DNA of 64,000 nt from Alphaproteobacteria bacterium (lineage in GTDB: Bacteria; Pseudomonadota; Alphaproteobacteria; Ferrovibrionales; Ferrovibrionaceae). The notes below the pieces were generated by a model, which was not told where the DNA came from, searched no databases, and saw only the letters and a program-made list of their open reading frames with translations. The position numbers and the translations under genes are program-made. Shown one piece after another: positions 10,539-18,876 of the stretch. The stretch covers positions 62,001 through 126,000 of the forward strand of contig JAFKFH010000017.1 of assembly GCA_017307375.1 (NCBI GenBank), written 5' to 3'. Positions within the stretch are counted from its first letter, which is position 1. Each line of letters starts with the position of its first letter.

Positions 10539-10555
10539 CGGGAACAACGCGAAGG

Positions 10556-11890
10556 ATGCCCTTGACCGCACGATGGGACCCCGAGACGTCGCTGTTGGGG
10601 GGCACCGGCCTCGTCTCCGATCCGGACGTCACCAACCGCAAGAACCTGTTCCTGCTGCGCCAGCTGCGCTGGCTTGCCGTGGCCGGCCAGGTGGTGACGA
10701 TCCTTCTCGTCCATTTCTCGTTCGACATCCCGCTGCCGCTGGCGCCGATGGGCTGCGTCGTGCTGTTCCTGATCGGCCTCAATGCGCTCAGCCTGCTGGT
10801 GCTGCGATCGAGCCGGCCGGTTTCGCACGCCGAACTGTTCATCGCGCTGTTCCTCGACATGGCGGCGCTGACCGTCCAGCTCTATCTGAGCGGCGGGGCC
10901 ACCAACCCATTCGTATCGCTTTACCTGCTCCAGATCGCGCTGGGTGCGATCCTGCTGGCGCCCTGGTCGACCTGGCTGCTGGTCGGGACGGCTGCCGTGG
11001 CCTTCGTCATGCTGACGATGTATTTCCAGCCGCTCGACCTGCAGCATCACGGCGAGGACGACCTTTTCGGCCTGCATATCCGTGGCATGTTCCTGTGCTT
11101 CCTGCTGACGGCCGGGCTGATCGTGCTGTTCATGACGCGGATCAACCGCAACCTGCGTGACCGCGATGCCTATCTGGCCGACCTGCGCCGCCAATCGGTC
11201 GAGGAGAACCACATCGTCCGTATCGGCCTGCTCGCCTCCGGCGCGGCCCACGAACTCGGCACGCCGCTCGCCACGATCTCGGTGCTGCTGGCCGACTGGC
11301 GGCGGCTCGACGTCGTCCGGCGCGATCCCGAACTGGCCGAGGATATCGACGAGATGGGCCGCCAGATCGACCGCTGCAAGCGGATCCTGTCGGGTATCCT
11401 GATGGCGTCGGGCCAGGCGCGCGGCGAAGGCACGATCCGCACCACCGTGCGCGCCTTCCTCGACGAGGTCATCGAGGAGTGGCGGGCAAGCCGGCCGGGC
11501 GCACATGTCGACTATGCCGGCGATTTCCACCCGGACGAACCGATCGTGTCCGATCGGGCGCTGAAGCAGGTGATCTTCAACGTGCTCGACAACGCCTACG
11601 AGGCGTCGCCGCGCTGGATCGGCGTCACCGTCGAACGCCAGGACGGCAAGCTGGTCATTGCGGTTCGCGATGCCGGGCCGGGTTTCGACAAGGATATTCT
11701 CGCCGGGCTGGGCCAACCCTACATGTCGAGCAAGGGTCGCGACGGCGGCGGGCTCGGGCTTTTTCTCGTGGTCAACGTGGTCCGCAAGCTGGGTGGCACC
11801 GTAACTGCGGAAAACACGCTGCGCGGCGCCTGCGTCACCCTGTCGCTGCCGCTCGCCAGCCTGACGGAAGGAGGCCTCGATGGCGACTGA
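10556..11890 (+). CDS. regB: Redox sensor histidine kinase RegB/PrrB/ActS
   Basis: 444-residue membrane sensor kinase that controls respiratory and redox genes in alphaproteobacteria. Six membrane helices fill residues ~35-190. The fully conserved quinone-binding heptapeptide GGATNPF is at 113-119. The H-box AAHELGTPLATI carries the phosphorylated His232, and the redox-active cysteine is Cys274 in DRCKRIL. The ATPase domain has DNAYEASP (N box) and GGLGLFLV (G2 box). Start chosen at the ATG at 10556 (GAAGG just upstream), because the frame is open back into SURF1 but homology is not. The last codons overlap regA by 11 bp. Confidence 0.93.
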   Translation: MPLTARWDPETSLLGGTGLVSDPDVTNRKNLFLLRQLRWLAVAGQVVTILLVHFSFDIPLPLAPMGCVVLFLIGLNALSLLVLRSSRPVSHAELFIALFLDMAALTVQLYLSGGATNPFVSLYLLQIALGAILLAPWSTWLLVGTAAVAFVMLTMYFQPLDLQHHGEDDLFGLHIRGMFLCFLLTAGLIVLFMTRINRNLRDRDAYLADLRRQSVEENHIVRIGLLASGAAHELGTPLATISVLLADWRRLDVVRRDPELAEDIDEMGRQIDRCKRILSGILMASGQARGEGTIRTTVRAFLDEVIEEWRASRPGAHVDYAGDFHPDEPIVSDRALKQVIFNVLDNAYEASPRWIGVTVERQDGKLVIAVRDAGPGFDKDILAGLGQPYMSSKGRDGGGLGLFLVVNVVRKLGGTVTAENTLRGACVTLSLPLASLTEGGLDGD

Positions 11891-12413
11891 CCGTTCCCTG
11901 ATCATCGTCGAGGACGATGCGACCTTCGCGCGGACCCTGAAACGCTCGTTCGAGAAACGCGGCTACGACGTCGCGGTCAGCGACGGGCGCGATGGTGTCG
12001 CCGACTTCCTGGCAACCCGCACACCGGGCTATGCGGTCGTCGACCTCAAGCTCGGTGCCGGTTCCGGACTCGAATGCGTCAAGCTGCTGGCCGCCCATGA
12101 TCGGACGATCCGAATCGTCGTGCTGACCGGCTTTGCCAGCATTGCCACCGCGGTCGAGGCAATCAAGCTCGGCGCCTGCCACTACCTTGCCAAGCCTGCC
12201 AACACCGACGACATCGAGGCTGCCTTCGACAAGGCGGAGGGCGACACCTCGGTACCCCTTACCGACCGTCGTACCTCGATCAAGACGCTGGAATGGGAAC
12301 GCATCCACGAGACGCTGGTCGATACCGACTTCAACATCTCGGAGACCGCGCGCCGGCTGGGGCTGCATCGCCGGACACTGGCCCGGAAGCTCGAAAAACG
12401 GCCGGTGAAATAG
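11880..12413 (+). CDS. regA: Response regulator RegA/PrrA/ActR
   Basis: 177-residue two-domain response regulator, partner of RegB. The receiver domain has the acidic pair EDD near residue 12, phosphoacceptor Asp55 in VVDLKLGAGSG, Thr in VLTGF and Lys in YLAKPA. The C-terminal Fis-type helix-turn-helix ends in LGLHRRTLARKLEKRPVK, the near-invariant RegA DNA-recognition segment. Known family targets include terminal oxidases, so control of the neighbouring cyo operon is plausible but not shown here. Confidence 0.95.
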   Translation: MATDRSLIIVEDDATFARTLKRSFEKRGYDVAVSDGRDGVADFLATRTPGYAVVDLKLGAGSGLECVKLLAAHDRTIRIVVLTGFASIATAVEAIKLGACHYLAKPANTDDIEAAFDKAEGDTSVPLTDRRTSIKTLEWERIHETLVDTDFNISETARRLGLHRRTLARKLEKRPVK

Positions 12414-12489
12414 CGACCCGAGCCGCCAATTGTCATAGACTTGCGCTAGATTTTGCGCGCTTTGCCGATTTGCGGGAAGGGTTGGATCG

Positions 12490-13410
12490 ATGACGCAGCC
12501 GACGAACGACACCGAGACGCGGTCCTGGCTCGAACTCGAGCTCGAGGACGACATGGACGAGGAGATCGAGCAGTCGATCGACGACGCCCGTGTGCCGCCG
12601 GAACTGCGCACGCTGCTCGACAAGCGCAAGAAAAGCAGCATCGACCGCCATACCTACTTCACCGAACTGATGCGGCTGCAGGGTGAACTGGTCAAGCTGC
12701 AGGATTGGGTGCGCCACAAGGGGCTGAAGCTCGTCGTGCTCTGCGAAGGTCGCGACAGCGCCGGCAAGGGCGGTGCCATCAAGCGCATCACCCAGCGCGT
12801 CAACCCGCGCACCTGTCGGGTGGTCGCCCTGCCCGCCCCGTCCGACCGCGAGAAGACGCAGTGGTACTTCCAGCGCTACGTCCCGCATCTGCCGGCGGCG
12901 GGAGAGATCGTGCTGTTCGACCGCAGCTGGTACAACCGCGCCGGGGTCGAGCGCGTGATGGGCTTCGCTTCCGAGGCGCAGGTCGAGGATTTTTTCCGCG
13001 ACGTGCCGGATTTCGAGCGGATGCTGGTCCGCTCGGGCATCATTCTCGTCAAATACTGGTTCTCGATCACCGACGAGGAACAGCAGCTCCGCTTCCTGAT
13101 GCGCATCCACGATCCGATCAAGCAGTGGAAACTGTCGCCGATGGACCTGCAGTCGCGCGTGCGCTGGGAGCAGTACACCAAGGCGAAGGAGGAGATGTTC
13201 GACCGCACCAGCATCCCCGAGGCGCCCTGGCATATCGTCGAGGGCAACGACAAGAAGCGGGCGCGGCTGAACTGCATCGCCCATCTCCTGTCGGTCATTC
13301 CGTATGGCGAGGTGCCGCACGAGGAGATCGCCCTGCCCGAGCGCGTCTTCAACCCGAACTACGAGCGCCGGACGCTGCCGCCGGAACTCTACGTGCCCGA
13401 ACGGTACTGA
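12490..13410 (+). CDS. ppk2: Polyphosphate kinase 2 (class I)
   Basis: 306-residue PPK2, which moves phosphate between polyphosphate and nucleoside diphosphates. The P-loop-type motif GRDSAGKGG is at residues 87-95, FDRSWYNRAGVE near 145 is the Walker B/lid region, and RFLMRIHDPIKQWKLSP near 198 is also conserved. A single PPK2 domain with an acidic N-terminus (residues 8-35) fits the one-domain class I. The gene starts 76 bp after regA on the same strand, so it may be read through from that promoter or have its own; I found no convincing -35/-10 pair in the gap. It converges on the glycan locus 24 bp downstream. Confidence 0.93.
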   Translation: MTQPTNDTETRSWLELELEDDMDEEIEQSIDDARVPPELRTLLDKRKKSSIDRHTYFTELMRLQGELVKLQDWVRHKGLKLVVLCEGRDSAGKGGAIKRITQRVNPRTCRVVALPAPSDREKTQWYFQRYVPHLPAAGEIVLFDRSWYNRAGVERVMGFASEAQVEDFFRDVPDFERMLVRSGIILVKYWFSITDEEQQLRFLMRIHDPIKQWKLSPMDLQSRVRWEQYTKAKEEMFDRTSIPEAPWHIVEGNDKKRARLNCIAHLLSVIPYGEVPHEEIALPERVFNPNYERRTLPPELYVPERY

Positions 13411-13434
13411 GACGCGCGGCCCGGCCGGTGCCGC

Positions 13435-15717
13435 CTACCACGCCAGCGATACGTAGGCCTCGCCGTCGCGGCCGAGATTGGGGTTGTAGAATGGGTCGGC
13501 ATACAGGCGGTCACGCCACATCCGCCTGAGATTTTCGAGTTCGCGGAAGGCCTGGCCGCGACGGGCCGGCGCGATATCCGTGCCGCGCGAAGCCGATTCC
13601 AGGTGATAGGCCCAGAGTTGCGGCAGCATCAGGATGCGCCAGCCATTGACGCCGAGACGGATGCAGAGATCGACGTCGTTGAAGGCGACGGGATAGAGCG
13701 TTTCCTCGAAGCCGTTGACGCGTTCGAACACCGCCTTGCGCATGAACATCAGGGCGGCGGTTACCGCCGATACCTGATGGGGGCAGATCAGCCGGTCGTC
13801 GTGCCCGGGCTCGCGGCGGTCGCAGTGGCGGAAGGCATGGTCTGCCGCACCATTCAGCCCGAGCACCACCCCGCCATGCTGGACCATGTCGTTGCCGTAG
13901 GCCAGCTTGATACCGACCGCGCCGACATCGCCGCGCATGACCCAGCCGGCGATTTCCGCCAGCCAGTCGGACGGCATCTCGTCGGGCAGCAGGATGTCGT
14001 TGTTGACGAAGCCGATGACGTCGCCGCGCGCTTCGGCCACGGCGTGGTTGTTGATCGCCGAAAAATTGAACGGTCCGGGATGATCGATGACGCGGATGCC
14101 CGGATCGGCCGCCAGCGAGCGGAAATAAGCAATTGTCGCCGGATCGCTGCTGCCGTTGTCGACGATCAGGATTTCAAGGCGGGGATAGACCGTCAGCCGC
14201 CGGATGCTCTCCAGGCACGGCCGCAGCAGGTCGAGTCCGTCGCGCGTCGGGATCACCAGGCTGACGGCGGGAAGATCGCGCACGGTCCAGCGCGGCCGCA
14301 GCAGGACGGGATCGGATGCGGGCTGCAACGTCACGGGCAGACGGCAACGGGCAACATGCCGGCCTGCGGCGGCATGGGCATCCCGGACCGACAGCCGTCG
14401 GCTGCGCGCGGTTCGATCGGCGGCAAAAACCGGTATGTGGCGGATCATCAGTCGGGTGCAACCCTCGACCGCGCGAAAGGGAACATCATCCCAGTCGTCG
14501 TCGGGTGTCCATTGCGACAGACAGTCGCCCCGATAGGCGGCCGCGGGCCCGAAATCGGGCTTGGCCAGGAAGAAGTCGTAGCTCCATGCCGCCTTGGCCA
14601 ACGGCTCGCCCGCGCGGACATGGTCGGTATAGGCAATCGCGACATCGGGGTTCGCGAGGGCCTTGGCAAGATGGGCCAGCGCCGATGGCTGTAGTGTCTC
14701 GCCGCTTTCGAGCAGCAGCAGCGCGCGATCGCGCCGGCCGCTGATTGCCGCGAGCATCTCGGCCGGCCGCCGGTCCGCCAGCGACACGACGGAATAGCGC
14801 CGATAGAGCTGCGCCGCGATCGACGCCTGTGTCGCCTCGCCCCCCTCCCCATCGAGGATACCGATCAGGAATTGCGGCCCGTCCGTCACCTCGGGCGGCG
14901 ACTGGTCGTGGAACAGCCGACGCCAGACCGGGAACTCGGCGAACGGAACCGACCGCGGCAGGCGCTGTTCATTGGCCTCGAAATAGGCCGCGACCGCCTG
15001 CAACAATTCGGCCGCCGCATTGGGCTGGGCCGCGATCAGACCCGGATCGGCCGCCCGGCGCAGGGCGGAACGGACACCGCTGGTCATTTCCAGCACCTCG
15101 ACGCCGTCGCGCGCGAGCATGTCGCCGGTTTCGGCGACGCGGCAGGACAAGACGTGATGCCGCCCGTCGGCGAACCGCATCGGCAGCTTGATCTCGAAGG
15201 CATGGCGGCCGTCGCCGATACCGTTGTCGAGCAGGTCGCGGCGAAACCGGTCCGCGATCCCCGATGCGACGACCTCGTCGCCGTCCAGCAATTCGACGGT
15301 GAGCTGGCGATCCGGGTGCCGCTCGTCATAGACCCAGCCGCGGACGGCCAGTCCGGACTGCTGGTTGACCTCGCCGCGCATCACCGTGACATGCTGCTGG
15401 CCAGGCTCCAGCAGTTGCGGCGATCCCGGCAGAACAAACGCGGTGTTGGCGATGCGCACGCTGGCCTTCGTCGCCTCGGCCGGCGCCAGGTGATCGGGCA
15501 CCATCAGGCGAAAGCCGTAGCGGCCGTCGCCCATGCCGGCGGCTTCGACGTCGCCGCGATAGATCCCGGCGATGCCGACGGCCACCGCTTCGTCGCCCAG
15601 CCACAGTTCGACGGTCAGACGCCGGTCGGCCTGCCGCCGGTCGGCAACCCAGCCGACCGCGACCAGGCCTTCGAACCGTTCGAAATAACCGCAGATGTGG
15701 TCTGGCGGCGCGATCAT
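13435..15717 (-). CDS. GT2 family glycosyltransferase with tandem N-terminal beta domains
   Basis: 760 residues. Residues ~8-100 and ~112-205 are two copies of a beta-rich domain: both contain GWV-D, a VEL--GDE-V--GIA stretch, a basic R-D turn and G-GDGR--F. Residues ~465-720 are a GT-A fold: PAVSLVIPTRDGLDLL at its start, VDNGSSDP, a DxD-like GFVNNDILLP, and GFEETLYPVAFNDVDLC near the active site. Relatives add sugars to O-antigen or rhamnan-type chains from nucleotide sugars on the cytoplasmic side. It is the last gene of the minus-strand operon and overlaps the Wzt-like gene by ATGA. The sugar and acceptor are not known. Confidence 0.88.
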   Translation of the reverse strand: MIAPPDHICGYFERFEGLVAVGWVADRRQADRRLTVELWLGDEAVAVGIAGIYRGDVEAAGMGDGRYGFRLMVPDHLAPAEATKASVRIANTAFVLPGSPQLLEPGQQHVTVMRGEVNQQSGLAVRGWVYDERHPDRQLTVELLDGDEVVASGIADRFRRDLLDNGIGDGRHAFEIKLPMRFADGRHHVLSCRVAETGDMLARDGVEVLEMTSGVRSALRRAADPGLIAAQPNAAAELLQAVAAYFEANEQRLPRSVPFAEFPVWRRLFHDQSPPEVTDGPQFLIGILDGEGGEATQASIAAQLYRRYSVVSLADRRPAEMLAAISGRRDRALLLLESGETLQPSALAHLAKALANPDVAIAYTDHVRAGEPLAKAAWSYDFFLAKPDFGPAAAYRGDCLSQWTPDDDWDDVPFRAVEGCTRLMIRHIPVFAADRTARSRRLSVRDAHAAAGRHVARCRLPVTLQPASDPVLLRPRWTVRDLPAVSLVIPTRDGLDLLRPCLESIRRLTVYPRLEILIVDNGSSDPATIAYFRSLAADPGIRVIDHPGPFNFSAINNHAVAEARGDVIGFVNNDILLPDEMPSDWLAEIAGWVMRGDVGAVGIKLAYGNDMVQHGGVVLGLNGAADHAFRHCDRREPGHDDRLICPHQVSAVTAALMFMRKAVFERVNGFEETLYPVAFNDVDLCIRLGVNGWRILMLPQLWAYHLESASRGTDIAPARRGQAFRELENLRRMWRDRLYADPFYNPNLGRDGEAYVSLAW

Positions 15718-16913
15718 GCGCGGGTGACCGAGAAGGTCGCATCAATGGCCAGCGGCCAGGCAGGACCGACATCGTCCGGCGCGGCGGCCTGCGGTCCGAA
15801 GCGCAGATTGGGCGGCAACATCCAGGTTTCCAGGGTCCCGTTGCCCAGGTCGTGCAACAGCACCGCCAGATGATAGACGCCGTGCTGCAACGGCAGAATG
15901 CCGAGGGCGAAATCGAACAGCTGAGTCCCGCGTGCGAGCCGCGCGCCGCCCGGCGGCGTCCAGCGCCAGAGCAGCGCGCCCCGATCCGACAGCAGGTCGA
16001 TCGTGACAAGGCAATCGATTCCGTCGTCGAGCGCCTCGACCTCGAGGCCCAGTGTCGCCGCCTCGCCCGTCGTCCAGCCGGTCGCCGGGCGGCCGCCGCT
16101 GCCGAGCCAGAAGCGACCGAAACGCAGCCGGCTTGGCGCCTGCGCGTCGGCTGTCGACTGGCGCACCGCCATATTGGCCTGATAGGCGGCGACCACGTCC
16201 GCCGGGGCCCCCTGCGCGGCAATGCGGCCGCCATCGAGCAGATAGGCGTGCCGGCACAGCGTCTGGACCGCCTGCAGGTCGTGCGTCACCAGCAGGATGC
16301 CGGTCCCGCCGCGCGCGAGTTCATGAATACGTTCCAGGCAGCGTTGCTGGAATGCCAGGTCGCCGACCGCCAGCACTTCGTCGATCAGCAGCAGGTCGGG
16401 CGACGCATGCGTGGCGACGGCAAAGCCGAGCCGCATCTGCATGCCGCTGGAATAGTGCTTCAGCGGTTCGTCGATCACCGCCTCGAGCTCGGCAAAGGCT
16501 GCGATCGCCTCGGTTCCGGCGGCGATGTCCCGCCGGCTGAGCCCGAAGATGCCGCCGGCCAGGGCAATGTTCTCGCGGCCGGTCAGGTCGGGATGAAAGC
16601 CGGCCCCGACATCGAGCAGCGTCGTCACCCGGCCACGGACCGACAGCGCGCCGAGGGTCGGGGCGCTGATCCGCGACAGGATCCGCAGCAGCGTGCTCTT
16701 GCCCGCGCCGTTGCGCCCGATCACCCCGACGATCTCGCCGGCCCCGACGTCGAGCGTGACGTCGCGCAAGGCCCAGTCCCGGCGCAACGGCGCGGCATCC
16801 TCGCGCTTGCGCCCCAGGAGACCGGGCAAGAAGCCTTGGCGGCGACGCGCATAGCGCTTGCCAAGGCCCTGCGCGCGAACAACGATCTGCCGCTGCGGAT
16901 CGGCCTGCGCCAT
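15714..16913 (-). CDS. wzt: Polysaccharide ABC exporter ATPase, Wzt-like
   Basis: 399-residue ATPase of an ABC-2 glycan exporter. Walker A GRNGAGKST (residues ~70-78), the Wzt/TagH-type stretch LLDVGAGFHPDLTGREN, signature SSGMQMRLGF and Walker B LLLIDEVLAVGD are present. Residues ~260-395 form the extra C-terminal beta domain of Wzt proteins, which reads the end modification of the finished chain and so couples length control to export. Its permease partner is the Wzm-like gene at 25415-26209, separated by the type I secretion genes. The ATG at 16913 overlaps the sulfotransferase stop by one base; a GTG one codon earlier is possible. Confidence 0.92.
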   Translation of the reverse strand: MAQADPQRQIVVRAQGLGKRYARRRQGFLPGLLGRKREDAAPLRRDWALRDVTLDVGAGEIVGVIGRNGAGKSTLLRILSRISAPTLGALSVRGRVTTLLDVGAGFHPDLTGRENIALAGGIFGLSRRDIAAGTEAIAAFAELEAVIDEPLKHYSSGMQMRLGFAVATHASPDLLLIDEVLAVGDLAFQQRCLERIHELARGGTGILLVTHDLQAVQTLCRHAYLLDGGRIAAQGAPADVVAAYQANMAVRQSTADAQAPSRLRFGRFWLGSGGRPATGWTTGEAATLGLEVEALDDGIDCLVTIDLLSDRGALLWRWTPPGGARLARGTQLFDFALGILPLQHGVYHLAVLLHDLGNGTLETWMLPPNLRFGPQAAAPDDVGPAWPLAIDATFSVTRA

Positions 16914-18205
16914 CACGCGTACCCCAGCGCCGCCATGACGTCGGCAAGACGTTCGGAAACGATCTCGACCAGTGCGGCGAAACGCCCGTCGTCGCGCGCC
17001 CGCACCGACTGTTCGATCGAGGCCGAAGTCATGTGGGCCTTGTTCTCCGAGCGCGCCGCCGCGGCCATGGCATCGAGAACCGGCGACGACCGGTCGAGGC
17101 CAAGGAATTCGAGGACACGGAAGAATTCCGACGCCGGATTACCCACCGCATCCTCGTAACGGACCAGCGCGGCGCGCTGGCCCCGCTGGCGCCATTCGTC
17201 GTGCAGACGGCGGAAACTGACGCAGAAGGACCGCGCGAAATCGGCATCGTCGGCCGCGGCATGACGGCCGAATTCGCGATCGCCGCGCTTGTCGCTGAAC
17301 CGGATCATCGAGACCAGGACATCGCGCGGATCGCGCACCAGGAAGACATAGGCCAGATTGTCGTGCAACGAGTCCGGATAGGCGGAATCGACGGGAAAGT
17401 CCGAATACTTCTCGACGTAGAAGGTCGGGTGCTTGCCCTGCTGCGACGCGATCCAGCGATAATAGGCTTCGCCAGCGCCAAGGCAGAAATCGCGCAATCG
17501 CGCCTCGTAATGCTGTTCGAACCAGCGATTGTGCTGGGCGCCCACCTGCCAGAAGGGATTGCGTGCGACAAGGTTCATCCGGCTATGGAAGCCGGCCGCA
17601 TCCTGGATCTCCTCGTACGCCGCAGGGCGGCCGAGGACGTGGAACATGTGGGCCCAGTACAGGCCCGGGCGCACCTCATGCGGGTGCTGATCATTGCCGA
17701 CGATCGCCGGATGGGCCATCAACGCGTTCATCATCATCGTCGACCCGGCCCGCCCTGTCGTGCGCAACAACAGCGGTCGCAGCCTGCCGGTCTCGACGAA
17801 CGCCGACGGTGCATCAACCGTGCGCCCGCGCAACGTGCAAAGGTGGACCCGGTCGCCGGACCGCGTCACGGCGAAGACATCGAGGTCGTAGTGCGGCCCC
17901 AGCCCGGCCGCATCGACGATCGTCCGGAACCCGGGGTTGCGGGCAACGTTGCCGGCGCCGAAATGAGCCGTGACGTCGAGGCGCGGGATCGCCACCGTCA
18001 GGTTGCACAGGACGATCGCGCCGTAGCAGACCTGGACCGAGCCGACCTCGACGTCGGCGCCCGGGCGGGGCGAGACCCAGCCCTGCAGCTCGAACTGTCC
18101 GACATGGGGCACCGCACCCGGGCGGGGCGTGTCGATGTTCCAGATCAGCGCAGAACCCGGCGCTGCCATCTCGACATCGACGCCGATCATCTGACGTGCG
18201 GCCAT
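16913..18205 (-). CDS. Sulfotransferase with N-terminal beta domain
   Basis: 430 residues. From residue ~140 it is a PAPS-dependent sulfotransferase fold: LLLRTTGRAGSTMMMNALMA is the 5'-phosphosulfate loop, and FLVRDPRDVLVSMIRFSDKR near residue 290 is the 3'-phosphate-binding element. The first ~135 residues are beta-rich with a QGWV motif, of the kind attached to glycan-modifying enzymes, and could bind the acceptor. In this operon it most likely sulfates a sugar of the exported glycan; other acceptors cannot be excluded. It overlaps the formyltransferase and Wzt genes by one base at each end. Confidence 0.87.
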   Translation of the reverse strand: MAARQMIGVDVEMAAPGSALIWNIDTPRPGAVPHVGQFELQGWVSPRPGADVEVGSVQVCYGAIVLCNLTVAIPRLDVTAHFGAGNVARNPGFRTIVDAAGLGPHYDLDVFAVTRSGDRVHLCTLRGRTVDAPSAFVETGRLRPLLLRTTGRAGSTMMMNALMAHPAIVGNDQHPHEVRPGLYWAHMFHVLGRPAAYEEIQDAAGFHSRMNLVARNPFWQVGAQHNRWFEQHYEARLRDFCLGAGEAYYRWIASQQGKHPTFYVEKYSDFPVDSAYPDSLHDNLAYVFLVRDPRDVLVSMIRFSDKRGDREFGRHAAADDADFARSFCVSFRRLHDEWRQRGQRAALVRYEDAVGNPASEFFRVLEFLGLDRSSPVLDAMAAAARSENKAHMTSASIEQSVRARDDGRFAALVEIVSERLADVMAALGYA

Positions 18206-18876
18206 CAGGCCTCCCCAACCGCGGTGTGAAAGAAACGCCGGCCATGCAGGTCGATATGGAACTGCCCGGGCGATCCGTCGCCAAAGGCGCGTATGCGCCG
18301 CGCGACCTCCTCGGCCGTCATGTCGGGCGACAGGGCGCAGGCCCGGGCATAATCGGCCGACGTTGCGCGCCGGCCCCCCCAGCGTTCGGCCAGCGCGCCG
18401 AGCGGCGCCGGCCGGCCGGCCAGGCGCGGTACCATCTGTCCAAACATCTGCCAGACCGCGCGGCCGGCGGCGTGGGCCAGTGCCATGCGGCCGAGACCGG
18501 GTGGGATCGGAAAGCGCAGCACGGCGACGATCGGCCCGTCATCGACCCGCGCGGTCATGCGATGGGCGGTGACGCCGAAGCTGGTCGCCCCGGCATAGAG
18601 GGCGAATGCTTCCGGCGCGATGCCCGGAAACTCGGGCGGGCCGGGATGGATGTTGTAGGCCGGTTCGTCCAGCGCATCCAGCAGCCGTGCCGGCAGCACG
18701 ATCCGGTTCAGGACCGACAGGACCCGGCAGGCACGGGGCCGGGGCCGGGCCAGAGCGGCCTCGAGGCCGGCAAGGTCGGCGACCATCTCGACGCTGGCCC
18801 CGGTCGCGGCCTCGGCCCGCGCCGCCGCGCCGGGCGGCAATTGCTGGGAGATCACGACGAGGTCGCGGACGATCAT
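18205..18876 (-). CDS. Formyltransferase-fold protein
   Basis: 223 residues. The central NIHPGPPEFPG (near residue 73) carries the Asn and His of the 10-formyltetrahydrofolate transferase family, and VTAHRMTARVDDGPIV (near 102) carries the catalytic-Asp-like VDDG. It lacks the C-terminal OB domain of methionyl-tRNA formyltransferase, and a second fmt-like role is unlikely in this operon. N-formylation of an amino sugar in the exported glycan is the best guess. ATGA overlap with the HlyD gene couples it to the secretion genes. Confidence 0.8.
   Translation of the reverse strand: MIVRDLVVISQQLPPGAAARAEAATGASVEMVADLAGLEAALARPRPRACRVLSVLNRIVLPARLLDALDEPAYNIHPGPPEFPGIAPEAFALYAGATSFGVTAHRMTARVDDGPIVAVLRFPIPPGLGRMALAHAAGRAVWQMFGQMVPRLAGRPAPLGALAERWGGRRATSADYARACALSPDMTAEEVARRIRAFGDGSPGQFHIDLHGRRFFHTAVGEA

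Noticed and set aside
12430-12452. Sigma-70 promoter for ppk2 (TTGTCA and TAGATT)
   Set aside because: Spacing is only 11 bp, too short for a working -35/-10 pair.
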